Assembly: GCF_015864665.1 (NCBI RefSeq)
Contig: NZ_JADYWU010000001.1
Span: 1,488,001 to 1,552,000 of the forward strand
DNA: 64,000 nucleotides
Source: Salinibacterium sp. SWN167
GTDB lineage: Bacteria; Actinomycetota; Actinomycetes; Actinomycetales; Microbacteriaceae
Reading direction: 5' to 3'
The notes beneath the pieces are model-generated. The model was not told the DNA's origin and ran no database searches. It saw only the letters and a list, made by a program, of their open reading frames with translations. A program made the translations under genes and the position numbers. Shown here piece by piece: positions 53,199-63,046 of this stretch; position 1 is the stretch's first letter, and each line of letters begins with the position of its first letter.

Positions 53199-55567
53199 GT
53201 CTTGACCTGCGGCTGAGTCTGCCCGTTGCAAGTGCCTGGCTTGTCGCGGTTCTCGTCATCGGCGTGCCAACGTGGGCGCCGGCGGTGTCTATTAGCCTGT
53301 GGTTTCTTACAGGTGTACTCATTGCGGGTGCGCTTCTTCGGGAGCGACGCCTTCTCGCGAGTGTCGCGCTGGGTTGCGCTCTGGCCGCGCTGTGTTCGAC
53401 CTCCGTCGCACTCCACGCTAGTGAACGTCAGCCTGCGGTACTAGGCGAACTCGCTGCCGCGCACACAACGGTTACCGCCACTGCGACGACGACCTCCGCA
53501 GTTCGAGATGGCGCCGACTTTTTCTCCGCCACCATCACTCTGCTCGACGTTGACGGCGAGAAACTGCAACTCAATTCGCCCGCCCTCATCTTTACCGAGC
53601 GCGGCGGGTTTGGTGGTGTTGACGACGAACTCAGCGAGGAGTCAGGTTCTCTCGACTTGGCTATCACCGACGACGAACCGTGGGGGATCGGCGTCACTTT
53701 TACGGTGACCGGTACGTTAGCGAGTACCGAGCCCGGTGACGGCCGTGCTGTGTTGCTCTTCGCGACTGCAGCGCCGGAGTGGCAGGCCGATCCCGACTGG
53801 CAATTCGACTGGGCTAATCAGCTGAGACGCACGTTTGCAACGGCGACGGCACAGTTGCCGGGTGGTGGCGAGCTTCTGGGCGGGCTCGCGATCGGCGACA
53901 CGAGCGCGGTGAGTGACGACTTGGATGCCGCGATGAAGACGAGCTCACTGAGCCACCTCACGGCGGTCTCCGGGGCAAACTGCGCGATCGTTGTCGGGCT
54001 GATTATGGCTCTTGGCGGCAGGGCTGGAGTTAGCCGGTCGGTAAGAATCGGCCTGTCCATCCTCGTGCTGTTTGCGTTTGTTGTCGTTGTTACCCCCGAC
54101 CCCAGCGTGCTTCGGGCAGCTCTCATGGCGACCTTTGTTCTGGTCGCTCTGGGGAACGGGCGGCCGATCCGAGGAATGGCGGTGCTGTCACTCGCGACTA
54201 TCGCACTTCTCGTTTTTGACCCTTGGCTATCGCGTAACTTCGCATTCGTGCTCTCGGTGTTCGCCACGGCAGGCCTCCTTCTCTTTGCCGAGCCGCTCGC
54301 GCAGTTTCTCGGGCACTGGATGCCGCGGTGGCTGTCACTCGTGATCGCCGTGCCCCTGGCCGCTCAGCTGGCCTGCCAGCCTGTGCTGCTCCTACTGCAG
54401 CCCTCGCTGCCGACGTATGGCGTGATCGCTAACGTACTGGCGGCACCAGCGGCACCGATTGCGACGGTCGTTGGCCTCGCGGCCTGCGTTGCGCTCTCTG
54501 TGTTTCCTGTGCTTGGACTAGGGCTGATGTGGGTGGCGTGGCTTCCGTCTGCATGGGTGGCAGCCGTGGCGGTTTTCTTTGCCGAGGCGCCGTGGGCGCG
54601 CATCCCGTGGTGGGAAGGGTGGATCGGGGTGCTGACGCTCAGCGTGCTCACGGTTCTGCTCCTCACCGCTCTCGTGGCCAGCGGGCTCTGGCGTACCGCT
54701 GCGCTCAGGTCTCTCGCAATCGCCTCCGCGCTCGCATTTGCGGTCGTGGCAGGCTCTGCGGTGAGCGCAGCATTGACCTGGCCGAAGGAGTGGCAATTTG
54801 CGCAGTGCGATGTGGGTCAGGGGGATGCGGTTGTTATGCGCAGCGGAGACGAGATTGCTCTTGTCGACACTGGTGCAGACCCGGAGCTCCTTGAGGCCTG
54901 CCTCGATCGTCTCTCGATAAGCCGCATCGACCTGCTCGTGTTGACGCACTTCGACCACGATCACGTCGGGGGAACCGGCGCTGTCATTGGCCGCGCGGAT
55001 GCAGTGCTCGCCGGGCCAGCTGGCTCGCCCAGCGACACGCGTCTGCTTGAGGGGCTCACCGCCGGCGGTGCGCACGTCGTTCCCGTCAGCGCAGGGGATC
55101 GTGGCCAGCTCGGCGAACTGCAGTGGCGCATACTCTGGCCGCCCGCCCAACTTTCGGGCATCGATCCCGGAAACGACGCGAGCGTTGTCGTCGAGTTTCT
55201 GCCGCGCTCCGACTGCCAGCAGCACTGCCTTAGCTCAGTCTTCTTGGGCGACCTAGGAGAGAGCGCCCAAGCGCGGCTCACCGCAGGGCACACCGTGAGG
55301 CAAGTGGATGTCGTCAAAGTGAGCCATCACGGTTCCGGTGACCAATATCCAGCCCTCTATGCCGAACTGCAGGCCACTCTCGGACTCATCGGTGTTGGCG
55401 CAGACAACGGTTACGGGCATCCGACCGATTCCGCTCTTGCCATGCTCGAAGACGCGGGTACAGCGATAGCGCGTAGCGACCGTGATGGCCTCGTGCTGGT
55501 CTCGCCCACGAACAGGGCTGGCACAGTCTCCGTGTGGTCGGAGAAGGATGTGGGCGCTCGGCATTAG
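53195..55567 (+). CDS. comEC: ComEC/Rec2 DNA uptake channel
   Basis: 790 residues. Several N-terminal helices and a beta domain are followed by the competence membrane domain (LTAVSGANCAIVVG) and, from about residue 540, a metallo-beta-lactamase domain with THFDHDHVGG (584-593) and VSHHGSGDQ. In characterised systems this protein passes single-stranded DNA into the cytoplasm, and the MBL domain may degrade the other strand. Full-length, metal ligands intact. ComEA lies just upstream. A pilus or ComF gene is not in the window. Confidence 0.93.
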   Translation: MSLDLRLSLPVASAWLVAVLVIGVPTWAPAVSISLWFLTGVLIAGALLRERRLLASVALGCALAALCSTSVALHASERQPAVLGELAAAHTTVTATATTTSAVRDGADFFSATITLLDVDGEKLQLNSPALIFTERGGFGGVDDELSEESGSLDLAITDDEPWGIGVTFTVTGTLASTEPGDGRAVLLFATAAPEWQADPDWQFDWANQLRRTFATATAQLPGGGELLGGLAIGDTSAVSDDLDAAMKTSSLSHLTAVSGANCAIVVGLIMALGGRAGVSRSVRIGLSILVLFAFVVVVTPDPSVLRAALMATFVLVALGNGRPIRGMAVLSLATIALLVFDPWLSRNFAFVLSVFATAGLLLFAEPLAQFLGHWMPRWLSLVIAVPLAAQLACQPVLLLLQPSLPTYGVIANVLAAPAAPIATVVGLAACVALSVFPVLGLGLMWVAWLPSAWVAAVAVFFAEAPWARIPWWEGWIGVLTLSVLTVLLLTALVASGLWRTAALRSLAIASALAFAVVAGSAVSAALTWPKEWQFAQCDVGQGDAVVMRSGDEIALVDTGADPELLEACLDRLSISRIDLLVLTHFDHDHVGGTGAVIGRADAVLAGPAGSPSDTRLLEGLTAGGAHVVPVSAGDRGQLGELQWRILWPPAQLSGIDPGNDASVVVEFLPRSDCQQHCLSSVFLGDLGESAQARLTAGHTVRQVDVVKVSHHGSGDQYPALYAELQATLGLIGVGADNGYGHPTDSALAMLEDAGTAIARSDRDGLVLVSPTNRAGTVSVWSEKDVGARH

Positions 55568-55598
55568 GCTGGGATCGCAGTTCGAATTGAGGAGTCTC

Positions 55599-56627
55599 GT
55601 GGCCGCCAGAACCCCCGCCCGATCGCCGGCGAAGTCCAAAGTCGCGATCCCACAGTTGGCCTGGAACAAGGTGCGTCCAGCGCCCATCGTTCTTGTCAGC
55701 GGCACGGAGGGATTTCTCGCCGATCGCGCCATCCGCATGTTGCGCGACACCCTCAAGGTCGAAGACCCCAGCCTCGAAGTCAACGACCTAGAAGCAGATC
55801 ACTACGGGCCGGGCGAACTCATTAGCCTTGCGAGCCCGTCACTCTTCAGCGAACCGCGGATGATCCGCGTCACGAATGTAGAAAAGTGCACTGACGCGTT
55901 CATCACTGAAACGCTGTCCTACCTCGAAGCCCCCGCAGACGACACGTATCTCATCCTTCGGCATGCCGGGGGAGTGCGCGGCAAGAAACTGCTCGACGCC
56001 ATCCGGGCTGGCAAGGGCGGTGGAATCGAAATCACGTGCCTCGAGATGAAGAAGGATGCCGAAAAGTACGACTTTGCCTCCGCAGAGTTCGCGGCGCAGC
56101 GTCGGCGGGTCACCCCAGGGGCGCTGCGAACGCTCGTCTCTGCCTTTTCTGCTGACTTGGCTGAACTTGCGGCAGCCTGCCAGCAGCTACTCGCCGATGA
56201 TGCTGATGAGATCAACGAAGCTACTGTCGCCCGCTACTACTCGGGTCGAGTCGAAACGAGTGCGTTCAAGGTAGCGGATTCCGCGATCGCCGGTCGATCT
56301 GGTGAGGCTCTTGTGCTTTTGCGCCATGCGCTCGCTTCGGGCGCCGACCCGGTGCCAATTGTGGCGGCGTTCGCCTCGAAATTGCGCACTATGGCAAAGC
56401 TTTCGGGCGGCTCGATGTCGTCTGGGCAAGCAGCAAAGATGTTCGGCATGGCGCCGTGGCAGGCCGATCGGGCGATGAAAGATCTGCGGGGCTGGAGCGA
56501 CGCGGGGCTCGGCACCGCCATCGAAGCAATCGCTGACACCGATGCTCAGGTAAAAGGTATGGGGCGCGACCCTGTCTTTGCCCTAGAACGCATGATCTCT
56601 GTGGTCGCTGCCCGCGGCAACAGCTAG
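55599..56627 (+). CDS. holA: DNA polymerase III, delta subunit
   Basis: 342 residues. Clamp-loader subunit that opens the sliding clamp. After a basic N-terminus, APIVLVSGTEGFLADRAI matches the delta N-terminal domain; the remaining three-domain layout and length fit. GTG 55599 has GAGGAG upstream; the open frame to the left overlaps comEC and has no start signal. The usual actinobacterial comEA-comEC-holA order. Confidence 0.93.
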   Translation: MAARTPARSPAKSKVAIPQLAWNKVRPAPIVLVSGTEGFLADRAIRMLRDTLKVEDPSLEVNDLEADHYGPGELISLASPSLFSEPRMIRVTNVEKCTDAFITETLSYLEAPADDTYLILRHAGGVRGKKLLDAIRAGKGGGIEITCLEMKKDAEKYDFASAEFAAQRRRVTPGALRTLVSAFSADLAELAAACQQLLADDADEINEATVARYYSGRVETSAFKVADSAIAGRSGEALVLLRHALASGADPVPIVAAFASKLRTMAKLSGGSMSSGQAAKMFGMAPWQADRAMKDLRGWSDAGLGTAIEAIADTDAQVKGMGRDPVFALERMISVVAARGNS

Positions 56628-56710
56628 CTCGTAGCTGCCACAGATGCGGCCGCTGTCCAGCCGCCAACGCGCACAGAATTATCGTGGCGTGGCTACTGAA
56701 CGCTCTACGA

Positions 56711-56746
56711 CAAAAGCCCCTCACCGCGAACGGTGAGGGGCTTTTG
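56711..56746. terminator. Bidirectional terminator between holA and rpsT
   Basis: Perfect 16-bp stem (56711-56726 with 56731-56746) and a CGAA loop. AAAA and TTTT at the ends give a T-run in either direction. Confidence 0.92.
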
Positions 56747-56775
56747 TGTGTTCGACGTTAAATCGAGCGAGGTAT

Positions 56776-57036
56776 TTAGAGCGCTGCGACCTGCTTGGCC
56801 ATTGCCGACTTGCGGTTGGCTGCCTGGTTCTTGTGAACTACGCCCTTGCCAGCTGCCTTGTCGAGTGACTTGGAAGCGACCTTCAGGTTCGCGAGAGCGG
56901 CGTCTTTGTCGCCAGCCTTGATCGCTGCGCGCGTTGCGCGGATAGCGGTCTTGATCTGGCTCTTGACCTGGCGGTTGCGGTCTTGTGCCTTTTTGTTGGT
57001 ACCGATGCGCTTGATCTGCGACTTAATATTTGCCAC
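56776..57036 (-). CDS. rpsT: 30S ribosomal protein S20
   Basis: 86 residues, normal length, very basic and helical: [17 protein letters not shown] at the N-terminus and [17 protein letters not shown] near the end are classical S20. Starts with GTG at 57036; the open frame continues upstream without support. Convergent with holA. Confidence 0.97.
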   Translation of the reverse strand: MANIKSQIKRIGTNKKAQDRNRQVKSQIKTAIRATRAAIKAGDKDAALANLKVASKSLDKAAGKGVVHKNQAANRKSAMAKQVAAL

Positions 57037-57180
57037 GTGTATGTGCTTTCTTGTTTGTGGATCAGAGATGGTGGGCGGCCGTGGAAGAGAATCGACGTTC
57101 TGATTCCCGGCCGCGATGCGCATACTGTTCGACGAAGAACCTTATGCATAAGCCAACAGGCAACATTACCAGCGCGGTGG

Positions 57181-57343
57181 AGCTATGGCAATTGCGGAAC
57201 GATTGCACGACCCCAGCGCCGTGCAAACTTGTTTGCGCGGTTCCAGTGAAGCTATGCCAATTGCGGAACGATTGCACGACCCCAGCGCCGAACAAACGGG
57301 GTTAGTTCGGACTTCTCGGTAAAGCTTCGGCAATTGCGGGACG
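57181..57343. repeat. Three degenerate direct repeats
   Basis: 57181-57221 and 57250-57290 are 41 bases long with one mismatch, 69 bases apart. A third, shorter and weaker copy lies at about 57323-57343. The core GCAAT-N9-ATTGC is an imperfect inverted repeat. Confidence 0.85.
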
Positions 57344-57505
57344 CCGCTGCGCGATGTCCCCGTTGGCTTCTCCCAGAGTACTGACCTTGAGCGCTTCCCG
57401 TTTTATGCCACGCCTAAGTGGTGCAGGTGGGTTGCCGCAGAACATCTGGTCGCCCCACCCAGCATTTCGGGGGTTACCCCGCTACCCGCACCGCTGCAGT
57501 TTTTC

Positions 57506-57511
57506 TACCGT
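57506..57511 (+). promoter_or_regulatory. -10 box (TACCGT) of leaderless DUF4190 gene
   Basis: TACCGT lies six bases before the ATG at 57518. Confidence 0.5.
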
Positions 57512-57517
57512 GGAGTC

Positions 57518-57901
57518 ATGACTTCTTCAACCGATTCTTCGTCCACTATCGTTCTCCCCGAATCCGAATCCGAGCGTGATGGCGACACTCGGGACTCCCA
57601 GCCGGGTCCGGCGGAACCCCACGCCGCAACATCCGCTGCTCCTGCGAAGTCGAGTGCTCCCACAATGAGCATTCTCGCTCTCAGCTTGGGTATCGCTTCG
57701 TTGATTTTTGCCCAGACCGTTGTTGTGCCCTTGGCGGCCGTCATTCTTGGCGTATTTGGACTGCGCGATGAACCAGCAGGCCGCGGTTTCGCTATCTGGG
57801 GCATCGTCTTAGCATGCGTCGCAACGTTCGGTTGGGTTTTCATCGTTGTTGCTGGCGCCCTGTTTTCTTTGCCCTTTATCCTTCTGGGCGCTGCTTTTTA
57901 G
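57518..57901 (+). CDS. DUF4190 domain-containing membrane protein
   Basis: 127 residues. A polar Ser/Glu/Pro-rich N-terminal tail (1-48) is followed by two hydrophobic helices in the DUF4190 arrangement ([15 protein letters not shown] ... [14 protein letters not shown] ... [14 protein letters not shown]). Function unknown. Likely leaderless; followed by a hairpin. Confidence 0.82.
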   Translation: MTSSTDSSSTIVLPESESERDGDTRDSQPGPAEPHAATSAAPAKSSAPTMSILALSLGIASLIFAQTVVVPLAAVILGVFGLRDEPAGRGFAIWGIVLACVATFGWVFIVVAGALFSLPFILLGAAF

Positions 57902-57915
57902 GCGTCTTGGAGTCC

Positions 57916-57941
57916 AGCCCGCACCGGTAACGGTGCGGGCT
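57916..57941 (+). terminator. Terminator after DUF4190 gene
   Basis: Perfect 11-bp stem (57916-57926 with 57931-57941), GTAA loop, short T-run. Confidence 0.8.
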
Positions 57942-58001
57942 TTGGCCTGTCGCAACGGTGGGTGCGCGCAGGATCGTCGGCTTCATGGGAGAATTGGGCG
58001 G

Positions 58002-59870
58002 ATGTCTCCTCGCGCCTCTTACACACTTGAGCCTGCTTCGACCGATCCTGCGTTTATCCGCAACTTTTGCATCATTGCGCATATCGATCATGGCAAGTCC
58101 ACCCTCGCTGACCGCATGCTGTCGGTCACAGGGGTCGTTAGCGACCGCGATATGCGAGCGCAGTACCTCGACCGTATGGATATCGAGCGTGAACGAGGCA
58201 TCACGATCAAGAGCCAAGCGGTGCGCATGCCCTGGGCGCTCACTGATGAGAACGGTAAGGAGCAGTCCTACGCGCTCAACATGATCGACACACCCGGCCA
58301 CGTTGACTTCACCTATGAGGTGTCACGTTCCTTGGCGGCGTGCGAGGGCGCAATTCTTTTGGTAGACGCAGCGCAGGGCATTGAGGCCCAGACGCTCGCC
58401 AACCTGTATTTAGCGATGGAGAACGATCTCACGATCATTCCCGTGCTGAACAAGATCGACCTGCCCGCTGCCGATCCCGACAAGTATGCCGAAGAAATCG
58501 CTGGCCTCATTGGTTGCGATCCGGCCTCTGTACTTCGCGTCTCCGGCAAGACCGGCGTCGGCGTGCCCGAGCTGCTCGATGAGGCAACACGACTCATCCC
58601 CGCACCGGTGGGAGACGCGGATGCTCCGGCCCGCGCCATGATTTTCGACTCCGTCTACGACGCCTACCGCGGTGTAATCACGTACGTCCGCATGATCGAT
58701 GGCAAGCTCTCGCCGCGCGAGAAGGTCATGATGATGTCGACTAAGTCGGCTCACGAGTTGCTCGAAATTGGCGTGAGTGCGCCCGAGCCAACGCCCACTA
58801 AGGGCCTTGGTGTTGGAGAGGTGGGTTACCTCATCACTGGCGTGAAAGATGTACGCCTCAGCAAGGTTGGCGACACGGTCACCAACTTCGCGAAGCCATC
58901 GAGTGTGCCGCTTCAGGGGTATTCAGAACCGAAGCCGATGGTGTTCTCTGGTCTCTACCCGATCGATGGTTCCGATTATCCGGTGCTGCGTGAAGCTCTC
59001 GACAAGCTGAAGCTCTCGGATGCTGCGCTGGTTTACGAACCCGAAACGTCGGTGGCGTTGGGCTTTGGTTTCCGTTGTGGGTTTCTCGGCCTGCTGCACT
59101 TGGAGATTGTGCGCGAGCGTCTCGAGCGCGAGTTCAATCTCGATATGATCGCGACGGCTCCGTCGGTTATCTACGAAGTGATGGGCGACGACAAGAAGTT
59201 CACGACGGTCACGAACCCGAGCGAGTTCCCTGGCGGCAAGATCGCCAGTGTTTCTGAGCCGATGGTGAAGGCATCCATTCTGACGCCGAAAGACTTCGTC
59301 GGAACCGTGATGGAGCTCTGCCAGTCGCGTCGTGGCACCATGCAGGGTATGGAATACGTCGGAACCGACCGCGTTGAGCTGCACTACACAATGCCGCTTG
59401 GCGAGATCGTGTTCGACTTTTTCGACCACCTCAAGAGCCGCACTCAGGGCTACGCAAGCCTCGACTACGAGCCCAGTGGTGACCAAGAAGCTGACCTGGT
59501 GAAGGTCGACATTCTTCTTCAGGGCGAAGCCGTTGACGCGTTCAGCGCAATCGTGCACCGCGACAAGGCCTACGCCTATGGCGTGCTCATGACGGAGCGC
59601 TTGAAGAACCTGATTCCGCGCCAGCAGTTTGAGGTGCCCATTCAGGCCGCGATTGGTGCGCGCATTATTGCTCGCGAGTCGATCCGTGCCATGCGTAAAG
59701 ATGTTCTTGCTAAGTGCTACGGCGGTGACATCAGCCGCAAGCGTAAACTCCTTGAGAAGCAGAAGGAGGGCAAGAAGCGTATGAAGATGGTCGGTCGCGT
59801 TGAAGTTCCTCAGTCTGCCTTCATTGCCGCACTTTCCGGTGAAGTTGAAGCCGGGAAAGAGAAGAAGTAG
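58002..59870 (+). CDS. lepA: Elongation factor 4 (LepA)
   Basis: 622 residues, normal length. G1 [10 protein letters not shown]2/G3 RGITI and DTPGHVDF, G4 NKID, then EF-G-like domains and the LepA-specific C-terminal domain with [22 protein letters not shown] partly visible at positions 565-590. Ribosome-bound translational GTPase. ATG 58002 has GGGAGAA upstream; an earlier in-frame start exists but would add residues without homology. The next gene starts 4 bases after its stop. Confidence 0.97.
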   Translation: MSPRASYTLEPASTDPAFIRNFCIIAHIDHGKSTLADRMLSVTGVVSDRDMRAQYLDRMDIERERGITIKSQAVRMPWALTDENGKEQSYALNMIDTPGHVDFTYEVSRSLAACEGAILLVDAAQGIEAQTLANLYLAMENDLTIIPVLNKIDLPAADPDKYAEEIAGLIGCDPASVLRVSGKTGVGVPELLDEATRLIPAPVGDADAPARAMIFDSVYDAYRGVITYVRMIDGKLSPREKVMMMSTKSAHELLEIGVSAPEPTPTKGLGVGEVGYLITGVKDVRLSKVGDTVTNFAKPSSVPLQGYSEPKPMVFSGLYPIDGSDYPVLREALDKLKLSDAALVYEPETSVALGFGFRCGFLGLLHLEIVRERLEREFNLDMIATAPSVIYEVMGDDKKFTTVTNPSEFPGGKIASVSEPMVKASILTPKDFVGTVMELCQSRRGTMQGMEYVGTDRVELHYTMPLGEIVFDFFDHLKSRTQGYASLDYEPSGDQEADLVKVDILLQGEAVDAFSAIVHRDKAYAYGVLMTERLKNLIPRQQFEVPIQAAIGARIIARESIRAMRKDVLAKCYGGDISRKRKLLEKQKEGKKRMKMVGRVEVPQSAFIAALSGEVEAGKEKK

Positions 59871-59874
59871 CCCT

Positions 59875-60513
59875 ATGGATGCCCGCACCTATCCCAATGC
59901 TCCCGTCACGTACGGGGCGGTCGGTGCTACGCGCGGCAGCACTTTCACGGTGCTTCCTCCCGCGGGTTTCCGCCGCGTGCAGCGAAGTGCCCGCATTGGG
60001 CATGGTGAGCAGCGTTGGGCTTTTGCTCGCGAGCAAATTCTTACCTGGGGTGTGAAGCGTCGCAGCGGTTTCGGTGTCACTTTGTTGCCCCGTGATCCGC
60101 ATGGCGAACTGCAGGACCTTTCTGCCGATAGCGCTGATCATCCTTTCGTGCGCCCCGGCGACACGATTGTGCTCTCGGTGGGCCGCGGCCGCTACACGGC
60201 GCACGAACCAGTGCGCGTTGTGTATGTCGTTGATGACACCACGGTTGCCGGCTTCGCTTACGGAACGCTCGAGGGGCATCCTCTGCGCGGCGAAGAGTCG
60301 TTCATGATCGAGCGTCGTGACGACAACTCGGTGTGGATGACGGTGCGTTCGTTCTCGCGGCCGGCATCCTTCAAGTGGATGTTGCTCTCACCTGCTTTGC
60401 GAATCTTCCAGTACCTCGTGGTGAGCCGCTACTTGCGCGCTCTCGCTGGAGCAATTCCCGCGAGCCTGCCGGGTGAGCACGGTGGCGCTGCTCCCATCGA
60501 GCCTGCAGAGTAG
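59875..60513 (+). CDS. DUF1990 family protein
   Basis: 212 residues. The pattern TYGAVGATRGSTF, WAFAREQILTWGVKRRSG and GHPLRGEESFMIERRDD fits the DUF1990 (YndG-like) family. No membrane segment. Function unknown. Starts four bases after lepA and is probably co-transcribed. Confidence 0.85.
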   Translation: MDARTYPNAPVTYGAVGATRGSTFTVLPPAGFRRVQRSARIGHGEQRWAFAREQILTWGVKRRSGFGVTLLPRDPHGELQDLSADSADHPFVRPGDTIVLSVGRGRYTAHEPVRVVYVVDDTTVAGFAYGTLEGHPLRGEESFMIERRDDNSVWMTVRSFSRPASFKWMLLSPALRIFQYLVVSRYLRALAGAIPASLPGEHGGAAPIEPAE

Positions 60514-60561
60514 TTCTCGTTGCCTATGCGCACGATTAGCGCGCAACGCTGCCTCGCGCTG

Positions 60562-61233
60562 TTAGCCGCGCGTCGCTAGCCGGTCGATTGCCTCGAGCAC
60601 ATCGTCGAGGCCGCTCTCAAGGTTCTCGACCACAACGAGCGCACTGGTTTCGCGCAGGTCAGCGACGCTGTAGGCGCCGGTCGCTACCGCAATAAACGGG
60701 ATCTTCGCCGAATCGGCGGCGAGGCCATCATTCGGGGTGTCGCCGACGATCACGCTGGGCTGGTCTCCGAGCACAGTCGCCACAAGGGACGTGAGGTGGT
60801 GGCGGTCGGGTGACCGATCACCGAAGAACGAGTTCTTCCAGTTGAAATCTTCGGCTGCGTAGCCCGCCGCGACGAGCTTGACGCGAGAATGCTGAAGTCC
60901 GTTGCCGGTGAGCAGCGCGTTTGTCCAGCGGCGGTCGGTGGCGGCGACAAGGGCGTGTTGCCCTCCGGCAACCGCGGAGCGCACATAGCCGTTGTCGTGC
61001 AGCGCTTGAGTGCGGATGTCGAGCTCGGCGAGGACATCCTCGAGCAGAGCGGCAGGATGCCCGTTGAGCACGAGCAGGTCGGTAAGGATCTGTCCTTCGG
61101 TTTTGCCGTGGGGATTCGTGATGAGCTTCTGTGGTGGGCCACCAGTGACGCGGGTGAATGCGTCGAGGTACACCGCAGCGCCGTCTGTCGAATTGTGGAT
61201 GAGCGTTCCGTCGATGTCCCACAGGATGTGCAT
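60562..61233 (-). CDS. HAD-family hydrolase
   Basis: 223 residues. Motif I WDIDGTL (Asp6/Asp8) near the N-terminus, motif II TGN after LL, and motif IV VGDTPNDGLAA. A helical cap domain lies between (about 15-85), so this is a class C1 phosphatase of phosphoglycolate-phosphatase type; the substrate is not known. ATG 61233 chosen because the motif I strand starts right after it; upstream frame unsupported. Confidence 0.88.
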   Translation of the reverse strand: MHILWDIDGTLIHNSTDGAAVYLDAFTRVTGGPPQKLITNPHGKTEGQILTDLLVLNGHPAALLEDVLAELDIRTQALHDNGYVRSAVAGGQHALVAATDRRWTNALLTGNGLQHSRVKLVAAGYAAEDFNWKNSFFGDRSPDRHHLTSLVATVLGDQPSVIVGDTPNDGLAADSAKIPFIAVATGAYSVADLRETSALVVVENLESGLDDVLEAIDRLATRG

Positions 61234-61337
61234 AGTCACGCATCCATGCTCCCATGTCCGAGGTGAGACAATTGACGTGTGCCCGCTGGTCATAGTGCTG
61301 GCACGCTTTCTTCACCGTTTGTTAAGGGGATTAGTTC

Positions 61338-62588
61338 GTGCCAGGTGCGTTGCCGATTGCTGATCCTGCTCCTCTCGACGGAGCGCTGCCCGCGAGTGTC
61401 GCGGTTGACTCTGCGAACCGGGATTGGAGCGTGTACATTCACGTGCCGTTCTGCCGGGTTCGTTGCGGGTACTGCGACTTCAATACCTACACGGGCGAAG
61501 AATTGCGCGGGGCAAAGCGCTCTGACTACGCGACCGAAGCGATCGCTGAAATTGAGCAGGCATCCGCGGTTCTCACCCAAGCGGGCGTTGCACCGCGCAA
61601 GGCTTCCACAGTCTTCTTCGGCGGCGGTACCCCAACCCTGCTGCCCGTGTCTGATCTGACTCGCATGCTCGCCGCCGCACGCGATACGTGGGGCTTTATG
61701 CCGGATGTTGAAGTCACGACAGAGGCAAATCCCGACTCTGTCGACCGCGATTACCTTCTCGCGCTCAAAGAGGCTGGCTTTACTCGAGTGTCGTTCGGCA
61801 TGCAGTCCGCGGTGCCCCATGTGTTGGCCACGCTAGAACGCACCCACGATCCCGAGCGCGTGCCGTTCGTTGTCGAGTGGGCGCGCGATGTTGGTTTGGA
61901 TGTCAGCCTCGACCTCATTTATGGAACTCCGGGGGAGTCGCTGGCCGATTGGGAGCGCTCGCTTGACTATGCGATCGCTCAGAATCCCGACCATATTTCT
62001 GCCTACGCGCTCATTATCGAGACCGGTACGAAGCTGGCTGCGCAGATCAAGCGTGGGGATGTTGCCCCGGTCAACGATGACCTGCAGGCCGACATGTACG
62101 AGTTGGCTGACGCGAAGCTCGCTGCGGCAGGTTATGACTGGTACGAGGTCAGCAACTGGGCCAAGCGCGACGAGAATCCCGAGATCAGTCACGCAAGCCG
62201 TCACAACCTCGGTTACTGGTTGGGCAATGACTGGTGGGGTGTTGGCCCCGGAGCCCACAGCCACGTTGGTGGTGTGCGCTGGTGGAATGTGAAGCATCCG
62301 GCGGCGTATGCGGATCGTATCGCGGCGGGCCATTCACCTGGCGCGGGGCGCGAAACACTCGCTGACTCGAGCAAATATCTTGAGCACGTGCTGTTGCGGG
62401 CGCGCGTTCGCAACGGTTTGACCACGGCGACGCTCGATGCAGACGGCCGTACGGCGGTTGCCGGCCTCATCGCTGATGAACTCGTGGATGCCCGGGCCGC
62501 GATCGGCGGAACCATCAATCTCACGCTCAAGGGGCGCCTGCTAGCGGATGCCGTAGTGCGACGTTTGCTAGCAGACGCCCCTGTCTAG
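61338..62588 (+). CDS. hemW: Radical SAM heme chaperone HemW
   Basis: 416 residues. The radical SAM cluster ligands are Cys39, Cys43 and Cys46 in PFCRVRCGYCDF, and HVPFC is HemW-like. GGGTPTLL follows, and the C-terminal HemW domain is complete. The additional Cys of coproporphyrinogen oxidases (HemN) after CxxxCxxC is replaced (F), so it fits the heme chaperone rather than HemN. GTG start with AAGGGGA. Confidence 0.93.
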   Translation: MPGALPIADPAPLDGALPASVAVDSANRDWSVYIHVPFCRVRCGYCDFNTYTGEELRGAKRSDYATEAIAEIEQASAVLTQAGVAPRKASTVFFGGGTPTLLPVSDLTRMLAAARDTWGFMPDVEVTTEANPDSVDRDYLLALKEAGFTRVSFGMQSAVPHVLATLERTHDPERVPFVVEWARDVGLDVSLDLIYGTPGESLADWERSLDYAIAQNPDHISAYALIIETGTKLAAQIKRGDVAPVNDDLQADMYELADAKLAAAGYDWYEVSNWAKRDENPEISHASRHNLGYWLGNDWWGVGPGAHSHVGGVRWWNVKHPAAYADRIAAGHSPGAGRETLADSSKYLEHVLLRARVRNGLTTATLDADGRTAVAGLIADELVDARAAIGGTINLTLKGRLLADAVVRRLLADAPV

Positions 62589-62619
62589 AGCGAAACCGTG
62601 TGAGGGCGGTACCGTCGAG

Positions 62620-62994
62620 TTACTTGATGAACTCGATGGTCAGCGGGTACTTGTAGGCCTCGCCCTTGTTGGCGGCGACGGCGGCGATGATGCTGAAGAT
62701 GATGATCACGATGCCGACACCGATGATCAAGAAGAGGCCGATAAAGATCGTGGTGAGGACGACACCGATCGCGTAAGCAATCGCCATCGTGATCTGGAAG
62801 TTAAGTGCGGTGCGAGTGTGGGCCCGCACGAACGGTCCGCGGTCCTTGAGCACGAGGTACCCGATAAGAGCGGGAATGAAGCTGAAGAAGATTCCGCCGA
62901 CGTGAATCAGCGTCGACCAGAGCTTCTCGTCGCTCGGACTCATTGGTTGGATCGGCGCGTACGGCGAGTTGGTTGGTGGTGTGGAATCAGACAT
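62620..62994 (-). CDS. DUF4870 membrane protein 1
   Basis: 124 residues with three hydrophobic segments. Opens with a proline-rich tail, then STLIHVGGIFFSFIPALIGYL, LNFQITMAIAYAIG and a last helix. Typical DUF4870. Closely related to the next minus-strand gene. Minus-strand TTTAAT lies six bases before the ATG. Confidence 0.88.
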   Translation of the reverse strand: MSDSTPPTNSPYAPIQPMSPSDEKLWSTLIHVGGIFFSFIPALIGYLVLKDRGPFVRAHTRTALNFQITMAIAYAIGVVLTTIFIGLFLIIGVGIVIIIFSIIAAVAANKGEAYKYPLTIEFIK

Positions 62995-63000
62995 GACCCC

Positions 63001-63006
63001 ATTAAA
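63001..63006 (-). promoter_or_regulatory. -10 box (TTTAAT) of DUF4870 gene 1
   Basis: Minus-strand TTTAAT, five of six bases to TATAAT, lies six bases before the ATG at 62994. Confidence 0.4.
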
Positions 63007-63046
63007 CCCTGAATCTAGTCCGCAAGCCCCCGTTGGGCAAAAGAAA

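Larger units (their letters stand above)
57037..57517. other. Intergenic region with repeats, no gene seen
   Basis: 481 bases between divergent rpsT and the DUF4190 gene. No supported gene. It holds the rpsT leader, a 12-bp palindrome CTTATGCATAAG at 57141-57152, the repeat set at 57181-57343 and a TACCGT box before 57518. Confidence 0.6.

Noticed and set aside
57181-57343. CRISPR array
   Set aside because: Only three degenerate units with unequal distances and no cas genes.
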